Shown one piece after another: positions 15,741-22,525 of a DNA stretch of 64,000 nucleotides. Source of the DNA: JAICYJ01 sp963737445 (GTDB lineage Bacteria > Actinomycetota > Thermoleophilia > Gaiellales > JAICJC01); the NCBI GenBank assembly GCA_963737445.1, contig CAVTSO010000006.1:76017-140016 (forward strand), written 5' to 3'. The notes below the pieces were generated by a model. It was not told where the DNA came from, ran no database searches, and was given only the letters and a program-made list of their open reading frames with translations. Position 1 is the stretch's first letter. Every line of letters starts with the position of its first letter. Position numbers and translations under genes: made by a program.

Positions 15741-16555
15741 TCCCGCGCGCATTCGCATACGAGCGGCCCGAGTCCGTGGCCGACGCGGCCGGCCTCCTGC
15801 GCACCCACGGCGACGGCGCCCGCGTCATCGCCGGCGGGCACTCGCTGTTACCGATGATGAAGCTGCGGCTGGCAGCGCCGGAGACGCTGATCGACATCGG
15901 CGGCATCTCCAGCCTGCGCAGCATCTCCGACATGGGCTCGCACATCGTGATCGGCGCGCTCACCCGCCACGTCGACGTGGCAGAGTCGGATCTCGTGCGC
16001 TCCGCCTGCCCCGTCCTGGCGCAGGCGGCCGCAAGCATCGGCGACATGCAGGTGCGGAACCGCGGCACGATCGGCGGTTCGCTGGCACAGGCCGATCCCC
16101 ACGGCGACCTGCCAGCCGTTCTGCTCGCCCTCGACGGCGAGGTGTCCGCCGAGGGCCCGGATGGGCTGCGTACCATCGCCGCCAGCGACCTGTTCCTCGG
16201 CTTTCTGACGACGTCGCTGCGCCCGGACGAGATCCTGACCGGCGTGCGCGTGCCCAAGGCGCCGAAGGGAGCGTACGTCAAGTTCAACCGCCGTGCTCAG
16301 GACTGGGCGATCGTCGGCGTCGCGGCCGTGGTGGACGGGAGCTCCGCCCGGATCGCGCTCACGGGCGTCGGCCCGGCCCCGGTGCGCGCCGAGGCCGCCG
16401 AGCGGGCGTTCTCGGGCGGGAATGCCGCGGAGGCGGCGGAACTCGCTGCCGAGGGTCTCGACCCGCCCGCCGACTCCGCCGGCTCCGCGGACTACCGCAG
16501 GCATCTGGCCCGCGTGCTCACCCGGCGGGCGCTCGAGGAGGCGAGCTCGGGGTAG
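15737..16555 (+). CDS. coxM: molybdenum hydroxylase medium subunit, FAD-binding (CoxM-like)
   Basis: 272-residue flavoprotein subunit that passes electrons from the 2Fe-2S protein to the outer acceptor. FAD motifs: AGGHSLLPMMKLRLA and TIGGSLAQADPHGDLPA, followed by the C-terminal CO_deh_flav_C part (ILTGVRVPKAPKGAYVKF). ATG 15737 overlaps the coxL stop by 4 bp (ATGA). It is the last gene of the operon; the integrative element begins 81 bp after its stop. Confidence 0.92.
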   Translation: MIPRAFAYERPESVADAAGLLRTHGDGARVIAGGHSLLPMMKLRLAAPETLIDIGGISSLRSISDMGSHIVIGALTRHVDVAESDLVRSACPVLAQAAASIGDMQVRNRGTIGGSLAQADPHGDLPAVLLALDGEVSAEGPDGLRTIAASDLFLGFLTTSLRPDEILTGVRVPKAPKGAYVKFNRRAQDWAIVGVAAVVDGSSARIALTGVGPAPVRAEAAERAFSGGNAAEAAELAAEGLDPPADSAGSADYRRHLARVLTRRALEEASSG

Positions 16556-16635
16556 CCGCGGCTTCCTTCGTTGGACGGTTCAGTGCCCCATCGGAACTTG
16601 CTGCACTCCCTGCACGTGGGGATCGGCTTGGATAA

Positions 16636-16679
16636 AGGCTGCGGGGCAGGGACTCGAACCCCGACTACCTGATCCAGAG
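16636..16679. repeat. attL-like direct repeat (44 bp)
   Basis: Identical to 20860-20903. It covers the tRNA-Gln 3' end up to the anticodon loop, but the sequence beyond it (AAGCCTCAAG) is not tRNA, so no working tRNA is present here. It marks the left end of the element. Confidence 0.88.
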
Positions 16680-16786
16680 AAGCCTCAAGCGGTTTCGGCG
16701 TGGTTCGGCCAGGCTGGGAAATGCCTGCAAACAAGCCGATTCTGGGGCGCGCACCCCCACGCGTTTCGGCGTGTCTGGCGTGGTCT

Positions 16787-16806
16787 GGTGTCCCCCTGGT
16801 GTCCCC
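16787..16806. repeat. paired GGTGTCCCC boxes, left end
   Basis: GGTGTCCCC occurs at 16787-16795 and 16798-16806, 11 bp apart, on one face of the helix. The same pair with the same spacing occurs near the right end (20771-20790). TTTCGGCGTG also occurs twice nearby (16693-16702 and 16764-16773). These may be arm-type sites for the integrase or excisionase. Confidence 0.4.
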
Positions 16807-17008
16807 GTAGCAGATCCAGCGACCGGGGCGTAGTGTCCGGCCACGCTCCGAGGTTCAGGAGCGGCGCACCGGGGCCGGCACTTCCCCGCTAAGAGAGCAC
16901 GTCGTGGAACAGATGGAAGCCGCGCGCGACGCGTTGATGGCCGTTTACGACGGTAAGCGTGGACAAAGAGCCGAAAATGTTCGCGTCGGGGCACGTCGTC
17001 GGTGAGTC

Positions 17009-17037
17009 GGTAACCTTTCGCGGGGGCCCGCCGTCTA
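17009..17037 (+). promoter_or_regulatory. ECF-type promoter before the sigma-factor gene
   Basis: GGTAAC (17009-17014), 17 nt, CGTCTA (17032-17037). This is very close to the GGAAC-N17-CGTC form used by many ECF sigma factors and lies 43 bp before the sigma-factor gene, so the factor probably drives its own transcription. Confidence 0.55.
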
Positions 17038-17079
17038 TCCCTTGAACCAGGGAGGGCGAGGATCGCTCTGCAGGAACAG

Positions 17080-17544
17080 ATGGCTGAGTTGTGGGTTGCC
17101 TATGGCGGCCAGTTGTGGCGTGCGATGCTGGTTGCGGCGGCCGGAAGGCGCGACCTGGCGGACGAGGTGACCGCCGAGGCGTTTGCGCGGCTGCTGGCGA
17201 GCTACGACTCTGTGCGCGAGCCGCGGGCGTGGCTGTTTCGCACCGGATATCGGCTGCTTACCGACGAGTATCGTCGGCAGCGACGTTTGGGGGACGCTCA
17301 TCCCGAGCCGACGGCGGAGATGGCTGAGGAGCTGGATCCGGAGCTGATCGCCGCGCTTGCAACGCTTGCGCCGAAGGCTCGTTTGTGCGTGTTTTTGCAC
17401 TACTACTCTGACCTGTCGGTGGGTGAGATTGCTCATCTGACCGGATCCACGAGGACCGCGGTCAAGGTGCGGCTGCATCGTGCGCGTGCGCAGCTTCGTG
17501 TGGCGCTTTCGGATGTCGGGGGTGTGCATGTCCCGGTGGACTGA
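17080..17544 (+). CDS. ECF-family RNA polymerase sigma factor
   Basis: 154 residues with region 2 (GRRDLADEVTAEAFARLLAS, then SVREPRAWLFRTGYRLLTDE) and region 4 (ALATLAPKARLCVFLHYYSD, then LSVGEIAHLTGSTRTAVKVR). It is short but complete. ATG 17080 follows AGGAA; an ECF-like promoter lies upstream. Its 3' end overlaps the next frame by 17 bp, the usual place for an anti-sigma or partner membrane protein. Being inside the integrative element, it is cargo, not a core regulator. The target genes are unknown. Confidence 0.85.
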   Translation: MAELWVAYGGQLWRAMLVAAAGRRDLADEVTAEAFARLLASYDSVREPRAWLFRTGYRLLTDEYRRQRRLGDAHPEPTAEMAEELDPELIAALATLAPKARLCVFLHYYSDLSVGEIAHLTGSTRTAVKVRLHRARAQLRVALSDVGGVHVPVD

Positions 17545-18852
17545 GCTATTGGAGTGCGTGGAGCGGGCGGAGCCGTCACCGGTGATTCCTGCGCGGGCGC
17601 TTGCGCGTGCTGCCGAGTTGGCGGAGCGGCCCGCGCGGCGCAGAGCCCGCAGGGCGACCATGGTCGTTGCCGCCGCACTGGGAGCCGTCGTGTTGGTGGT
17701 CATGCTGGTGATTGCCGCCCATTCGCGGCGTGACGTGGCCCCGGCCGCGCCGGTGCGACCCGATCGGACGGACTCGAGGTTTGGCTACGTGCGTTATCGG
17801 CCTGGACGGCAGGGAGGATGTCCCGGCCTGGAACACGCTGATGCTGGCCACGGCGACTGGCACGCGCCGCCTGCTGACGATCCACGGCCACAACCGTTAC
17901 ATCGCCTCGACAGCCACCTCACCCGATGGACGCCACGTCGCGCTGACCGTTGGCCACAAAAGCGGGAGCCGTATACGACCGACCTCGTGGTGGTCTCGAC
18001 TCGAGCAGGCGGCGCGCATCGGGCACCCCCGGGTTGTCCCGGCGCTCCTAGACGGAGTAATGCTCACCTGGTCGCCCGACAGCTCCGCGCTTGCCTTCTC
18101 GGTAATGGCAGCCGGGGGGGCTGGATCGTCTCTCTACACCTTGTCGCTAGATGGTGCTTCGCAGCGGCCGGTGCGGATTTTTACCGCGAAGTCGGGCTCG
18201 ATGATCTCCCTGCCTTCCCATGGTCGCCGGATGGTCGCACGATCGCCTTCAATCTCGGCGGGCCGGCCAAGGCGGGCCGCCGTGGGGACGGAACCCGCGA
18301 ACAGAGCATGCTCGTCGACGTGGCGAGCGGAGCGGTGCATCCGCTTCCTGCCAGCTTGACCGGCCGGTTCGCTGCGGGCGTGTTCCCGCACTGGCTGGTG
18401 GGGCCGATCTTTCAGCCGCATGGAGACTTGATCGCCGCCTACTCCATTCAGCCCTATCTCACTACGGCGACATCGCGCGCGTGACGCCGATCAAGCACGC
18501 GTTCCGATACGGCGCGGTGCCGCTGGGTTGGTCGCCGGACGGGCGATACCTGCTGCTATCTGCGAATCCCAAGGCGCCCACCTTCCCCCCGGCATACGAC
18601 CCCCTTGTCTGCCACGAGCTGTTCACCTACGACGTGAAAACACGCAGCACCGTGCGGATCGGATGCGGAGAACACGCAGAATGGGAACCCCTCACCAACC
18701 GAGTCGTGATCTCAACTTATACCGACACCGCCGTCGCCGTCGACGTGGCTGGCCGCTCGGCGATGACGCTCACGTCGGTCTCGGCGCTCGGTACCGACCA
18801 GCGAGTACTGACACGCAACGCGTCTCCAGACAGCTGGCGTACGCCGCTCTAA
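17528..18852 (+). pseudogene. decayed TolB-like beta-propeller membrane protein
   Basis: From ATG 17528 the first ~85 residues read cleanly: a soluble N-terminus (SRWTELLECVERAEPSPVI), then one membrane helix (about residues 43-65). After about 17770 the coding sense moves among all three frames. PD40-type propeller repeats are visible (TSPDGRHVALT, TWSPDSSALAF, PWSPDGRTIAF, GWSPDGRYLLL), and the last frame stops at 18850-18852. At least three and probably five frame changes are needed, far more than in core genes, so this is true decay. When intact it was likely the membrane partner of the ECF factor just upstream. Confidence 0.65.
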
Positions 18853-19343
18853 CCCTCGGCGCCTGGTTGGCCGATAAGGAGGGCGACGCGCCTCCGCTGG
18901 GGGGTTTGGAGAGGCTTCCAGGCAGGAAGCGCGCCGCCGCTACGAGCTTTCGGCGCTACGCCGTGGGCACCTGCCGCTACTTGTGCGGCGGTGGCCCACC
19001 GGCGAACGCTGGCCGATGCCTCAAGCCCACTAGCGAAGGTGCTGGCCGGGTTGGCTGCCGCGGATCGCACCGCCCCCGACGCCCGGCGCTAGGATCGGCA
19101 CGCCACGCATCGCCTCAGCGTCCGATGCGGTCGGCCGTCCCCACGAGGCGCCGGTGCTGGCCGGCGCGGCCTCGATGGGCTTGGGCTCGGCCGTGTCCGC
19201 CGGTGGCGTTACCTGCCGCCTGACGTGCGGGACGCCATCAAGGCTTCGTACTCGGTGGCTGTGGCGGCTCACGCGGTGATCACGCCGTTGAGCTTACATA
19301 GAAGAAACCGAACTACTCCATCGGCGGCATCGTACGCTTCGGG
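18853..19343. other. non-coding stretch inside the element, no gene recognised
   Basis: About 490 bp with no convincing frame. Short open stretches on both strands have poor codon bias, and no repeat or RNA gene is seen. It is probably degraded cargo. The promoter of the excisionase lies at its right end. Confidence 0.5.
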
Positions 19344-19355
19344 TAGAATCCGGTT

Positions 19356-19544
19356 ATGGCAGTCGATACCCAGCCACAGCGGTTCTTGACGGTCGCCGCC
19401 GCGGCGGCCGAGCTGGGCGTCAGTAAGGATTGGGCGCGTCAGCACCTGCCCCAAGTTCGCCTCGGTGAGGGCGACCGGCGTGGCGCCGTGGTGCGCGTCG
19501 AGCGTGGCGCCCTGGAACGGTTCCTAAAGGAGCGCGCCCAGTGA
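19356..19544 (+). CDS. excisionase-type winged-helix DNA-binding protein
   Basis: 62 residues with the MerR-like/HTH_17 layout: FLTVAAAAAELGVSKDWARQ (helix-turn-helix), HLPQVRLGEGDRRGAVVRV (wing), then a closing helix ERGALERFLKERA. Such proteins direct excision by the tyrosine integrase. ATG 19356 has TAGAAT (19344-19349) 6 nt upstream and no ribosome site, so it is likely leaderless. Confidence 0.75.
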   Translation: MAVDTQPQRFLTVAAAAAELGVSKDWARQHLPQVRLGEGDRRGAVVRVERGALERFLKERAQ

Positions 19545-19572
19545 TGTCGCGCTGGACATGCTGGCGGTCGCC

Positions 19573-19719
19573 ATGAGCCGCCGGTGGTCATGCACGGCAC
19601 CGGCTTGGCCGTGGCGGCGTGCGCGTGGTCGCGCCGCTCCGGCCCGGCCGCCAGCAGCACCCAGCGATCAGTCGGCGCGCGAGCTGCTCGAGTGGTACCT
19701 GCGACGAGGAGGCTCGTAG
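19573..19719 (+). CDS. 48-residue basic protein
   Basis: Small frame between the excisionase and the JAB-like gene. It is Arg/Pro/Ala-rich and ends in SARELLEWYLRRGGS, a plausible amphipathic helix. Its stop overlaps the next start (TAGTG), which suggests coupling. No clear ribosome site is seen before ATG 19573, so its reality rests on position only. Confidence 0.35.
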   Translation: MSRRWSCTAPAWPWRRARGRAAPARPPAAPSDQSARELLEWYLRRGGS

Positions 19720-20405
19720 TGCTACTCGAACTCCCCAAGCCGCGCATGGACGAGGACTACCTCGGTGGTCAGATGCCGTATGAGGAACGCACGGCACGTC
19801 GCGTGAAGGCTGGGAGGATGCTTCGCGCGAACCGCGCGTTCACAGCGCTCGATGACGGCGAGAAAGTCGCGATCACGACTGACTCGTACGTCGTCGCGGA
19901 GCACGCGATCGCACGTCGCTACCCGGACTGCTTCGACCTGGTACTGACCGCGCGGGAGCGGGCCGAGCTGCTCGAGGCCGAGTTGGAGCATGCCAAGCAG
20001 TTGCGCGCGGAGCGGCGCCTGGCGCGTGCTGAGCGGCGGCGGGCGGCGAAGGTGCGACGAGTCCGCGCCCAGGTCGAGCGGCTACAAGCAGAAGCGGCGC
20101 GAGCGGTCAGGCACGCGCTCAGCGTTACGACGACCCAGACGCGGGTTACCCCAGGTGTGTGGGAGATCCGGTCTAGCCCGTGCCTGCCAACCCGGGTCAC
20201 GGTGAAGCCGCCAGAGAAGCCGGAGTACCGCGTCCAGCTCCGCGACACGCAGGCCAGAGCACGCATCGTGATCTCGGGGTCTGCGCACGATGTGATCCAG
20301 CGGGAGTGCCTGCGCTTCGCCGGCTCCGATCAGCTTGAAACAGGCGGACTGATCTCGGGGCGCTACGCGTCCACGTCCGGCGGAGCTACTACCGGGGGAC
20401 GATGA
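19719..20405 (+). CDS. coiled-coil protein with truncated JAB/MPN-like C-terminus
   Basis: 228 residues. GTG 19719 follows GAGGAGG closely, a strong site. The N-terminal part (MPYEERTARRVKAGRMLRAN, ALDDGEKVAITTDSYVVAEH) is soluble. Residues about 90-135 form a highly charged Arg/Ala/Glu coiled coil. The end reads RIVISGSAHDVIQRECLRFA, then ETGGLISGRY, matching the first strand-helix and the 'ETGGLL.G' turn of Prok-JAB metalloprotease domains. It ends there: the HxH...SxxD zinc part is missing, because the frame runs into the integrase fragment. Function lost or altered; the domain call is moderate. Confidence 0.45.
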   Translation: MLLELPKPRMDEDYLGGQMPYEERTARRVKAGRMLRANRAFTALDDGEKVAITTDSYVVAEHAIARRYPDCFDLVLTARERAELLEAELEHAKQLRAERRLARAERRRAAKVRRVRAQVERLQAEAARAVRHALSVTTTQTRVTPGVWEIRSSPCLPTRVTVKPPEKPEYRVQLRDTQARARIVISGSAHDVIQRECLRFAGSDQLETGGLISGRYASTSGGATTGGR

Positions 20406-20854
20406 ACCCGCCGAAGAGCCGCTACGGCGTCCGCAGCGTTCCGATCTCGAAGGACATGGCACAGCGCCTCTGGCAGGCCCGCGGCGCCGCAGCGGACGAC
20501 TCACCCGTGTTTCCGAACACCAGGGGCGACCTCCTCGACGCGGTGAACGTCTACAACCGCGAACTGAAGCCTGCCGCCAGGGCGGCCGGCGTGGGGTGGG
20601 CGACGTGGCACACCTTGCGGCACACGTGCGCGACCGAGCTGTTCAACCGCGGGCTGAACGCGAAGCAGGTGCAGACGTGGCTCGGCCATCACTCGGCCGC
20701 GTTCACGCTCTCGGTGTACGTCCACATGCTCTCCGACGAGCTGCCGGACGCGGACTTCTGGGACACGCCGGGTGTCCCCACGGTGTCCCCACCCGAAGAA
20801 GTCGTCAATGCCGTTGACGACTTGGAGGCTGGGATTGGCTTGGTTGCGGGCTAA
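20402..20854 (+). pseudogene. tyrosine integrase, C-terminal catalytic fragment
   Basis: 150 residues from ATG 20402. The integrase sense opens just upstream (HVRRSYYRGTMNPPKSRYG). Catalytic parts present: HTLRHTCATELFNRG (His-xx-Arg), WLGHHSAAFTLSVYVHM (His and the Tyr nucleophile). The N-terminal SAM-like core-binding domain and the first catalytic Arg are missing, cut where the JAB-like frame joins (about 20341-20370). The stop lies 6 bp before the right repeat and points at the tRNA, as usual for such elements. The element probably cannot integrate unaided. Confidence 0.75.
20771..20790. repeat. paired GGTGTCCCC boxes, right end
   Basis: GGTGTCCCC at 20771-20779 and 20782-20790, again 11 bp apart, within the 3' part of the integrase fragment and 70 bp inside the right repeat. 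It matches the pair at 16787-16806 in sequence, spacing and direction. Confidence 0.4.
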
Positions 20855-20859
20855 ACGTG

Positions 20860-20903
20860 AGGCTGCGGGGCAGGGACTCGAACCCCGACTACCTGATCCA
20901 GAG
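20860..20903. repeat. attR-like direct repeat within tRNA-Gln (44 bp)
   Basis: Same 44 bp as 16636-16679. Here it is the 3' half of the complete tRNA-Gln gene, from the anticodon loop to just past the acceptor end, so integration rebuilds the tRNA. Confidence 0.88.
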
Positions 20904-20933
20904 TCAGGCGTCCTACCATTAGACGACCCCGCA
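20863..20933 (-). tRNA. tRNA-Gln (anticodon CTG)
   Basis: Minus-strand cloverleaf, 71 nt: acceptor TGCGGGG with CCCCGCA, anticodon stem CCTGA/TCAGG with loop CTCTGGA giving CTG, and T-arm GGGGTTCGAGTCCC(T). No CCA is encoded. Its 3' half is the attachment site of the integrative element to the left. Confidence 0.93.
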
Positions 20934-20974
20934 ACGGCGCGGCGAAGGATACCAGAGCCCCTTTCGGAGCCCGT

Positions 20975-21481
20975 CTAGCTGCAGTTGGCCTTGGCCCAGG
21001 CCTGGAGGTGGTTCATGTGGGCCTTCAGGCCGCTGTTCTGCAGCAGGGGCAGCGCGGCCGACCCGGCCGCGAGCGGGTTCCACCCGTGGGCGGCGTAGAT
21101 CTGGTCGAGCTTGGTGATGAAGGTGTTGATGGCCGCCAGGTCGGGCTTGATCTCACCCGGCGCCTGTGACTCGGCCTGCTGGTAGGCCTTTTGGATCGTC
21201 AGCATCTCCGACTTGAACGCCGTGGGGTCGCTGCCGGAGGTCGCGAACGACGCGAGCTTGGCCTTCAGGCTCTCCACGTCCGCCTTGCCGGTCGAGCAGA
21301 AGCTGCTGCCGCCAACCACGCCGCCGGACTGCGTGGTCGCCGGTGGGGTGGTGGTGGTGACGCCGAGACCGGCGTTCGCCGCCGAGGAGGAGCCGCCTGA
21401 CGACGACGAGCTGCCGCAGCCGGCGCCCGCGATCAGCACGACGGCGACGCTTGCGAAGAGAAGTGGGCGAACGCGCGACAT
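20975..21481 (-). CDS. lipoprotein of unknown function
   Basis: 168 residues. Signal MSRVRPLLFASVAVVLIAG with lipobox AGAGC, then a Ser/Gly/Thr linker of ~35 residues and a helical domain (ESLKAKLASFATSGSDPTAF, IQKAYQQAESQAPGEI, INTFITKLDQIYAAHG). Two Cys in the mature part (SSFCSTG and the C-terminal ANCS) may pair. AAGGAGG before ATG 21481 fixes the start. No family is recognised. Confidence 0.65.
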   Translation of the reverse strand: MSRVRPLLFASVAVVLIAGAGCGSSSSSGGSSSAANAGLGVTTTTPPATTQSGGVVGGSSFCSTGKADVESLKAKLASFATSGSDPTAFKSEMLTIQKAYQQAESQAPGEIKPDLAAINTFITKLDQIYAAHGWNPLAAGSAALPLLQNSGLKAHMNHLQAWAKANCS

Positions 21482-21590
21482 GGGCCTCCTTCGCCGGCGT
21501 GTGGACCGTGCCTCGACGGGCCCCCTCCGGCCTTTCCGGTGATGACGCGCACACTACATGGTGTGGCACACGTCACATATGTGTGATCGC

Positions 21591-22496
21591 CTACAGCCGG
21601 AAGCTGGGCAGCAGGCGCTTCTCGGTATCGCCCTCGAGCGTCGCCGCCACCTCGATGTGGTCCTCGAGGCCGGAGCCGTGCAGCTTCGATCGGAGCAGGT
21701 TGTCGACCTGGAACAGGCCGGCCGAGTTGTTCATCTCGATCTCGACCAGCACCTTGCCGTCACCGCCGCCGCGGATCACGACCTCCTCGATCGCTGCCGC
21801 CGACAGCGAGTGGATCGAGACGCGTCCGCTCTCGAACGGGATCCGGGAGCGTCCCTTGGCCATGTCCAACGCATCGGCGACCCGCACGATCCCGGCTTCC
21901 AGCGACAGCGGCCGGCCGCCGGAGCGGTGGCTGATGATCGTCTGCAGCACCTCGGCCATCACGATCGTGCGCTCCGGCTCTTCATACAGCCCGTCCAGCA
22001 ACCCGGGCAGGCGATCGGCCGTCAGGAACAGGCTCATCTCCTCGTGCCCGTCACGGTGGATCGCCATCCCCAGGCAATGCGTCAAGCAGCCCAGCCCGAC
22101 CACCACCTCCGCGTCGTCGTCGGTCATGCCGTAGTCGGTCACCATGCCCGGCTCGACGCCCGCTCGGCGCAGCTCGCGCAGCAGCTTGAGGCCGATGTTG
22201 GTGACGATCTGGATGTGCACCCAGGAGTGGTCGTTGATCTGCATCCGCGCCACCGCGTTGACGTTTGCGGCGTGCCACAGCGCCTTGATCGAGTCGTCGC
22301 GGTTGACGCGCTCGACCACCTCCCGGAGTTTCCGGTTGCCGCGCGCCGGCACCTTGATGCGCATGTCGCGCACCGCCTCGGCGGGGGTCATCCGGGCGCC
22401 TCGCTCGGCCCGCACGCTGACCGGTGTGCCGGGGGCGGCCTCTGCTCCGGCCGGGATCTCCTCGGGCTCCGGCGTGGTGTTCTCGTCCGCGCTCAT
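21591..22496 (-). CDS. HD-superfamily phosphohydrolase-like protein with altered HD doublet
   Basis: 301 residues, related to the COG3294-type HD proteins. After a ~35-residue disordered N-terminus come NDHSWVHIQIVTNIGLKLL, then the place of the HD doublet reading LTHCLGMAIHRDGHEEM, then SHRSGGRPLSLEAGIVRVAD and ALDM. The His is kept, but the following Asp is Cys, so metal binding and hydrolysis may be lost or changed. Other His residues (HRDGHE, ISHR) remain. The C-terminal ~90 residues are beta-rich (VVIRGGGDGKVLVEIEMNNS). ATG 22496 has TAGGCT 9 nt upstream. Confidence 0.65.
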   Translation of the reverse strand: MSADENTTPEPEEIPAGAEAAPGTPVSVRAERGARMTPAEAVRDMRIKVPARGNRKLREVVERVNRDDSIKALWHAANVNAVARMQINDHSWVHIQIVTNIGLKLLRELRRAGVEPGMVTDYGMTDDDAEVVVGLGCLTHCLGMAIHRDGHEEMSLFLTADRLPGLLDGLYEEPERTIVMAEVLQTIISHRSGGRPLSLEAGIVRVADALDMAKGRSRIPFESGRVSIHSLSAAAIEEVVIRGGGDGKVLVEIEMNNSAGLFQVDNLLRSKLHGSGLEDHIEVAATLEGDTEKRLLPSFRL

Positions 22497-22525
22497 CGCG
22501 AGCGCAGCCTACCGCGCCGCGCTGC

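Larger units (their letters stand above)
16636..20903. mobile_element. integrative element in tRNA-Gln
   Basis: A 4.27-kb element bounded by 44-bp perfect direct repeats. The right repeat is the 3' part of the tRNA-Gln(CTG) gene and the left is a copy of it. Cargo in order: an ECF sigma factor, a decayed beta-propeller gene, an unreadable 0.5 kb, an excisionase, a small gene, a JAB-like protein, and an integrase C-terminal fragment pointing at the tRNA. The layout is that of a tyrosine-recombinase element that rebuilds its tRNA. It is unlikely to move on its own, because the integrase lacks its N-terminal half. Confidence 0.85.

Noticed and set aside
16904..17005. A 33-codon frame (GTG 16904, VEQMEAARDALMAVYDGKRG) at the left of the integrative element
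   Set aside because: No convincing ribosome site or -10, and no similarity seen; its end lies 4 bp before the ECF promoter. Could be real but cannot be supported.
16556..17008. Other possible genes in the ~450 bp between coxM and the sigma-factor promoter
   Set aside because: Frames on both strands have poor coding character. Apart from the left repeat, GGTGTCCCC boxes and TTTCGGCGTG repeats nothing was found.
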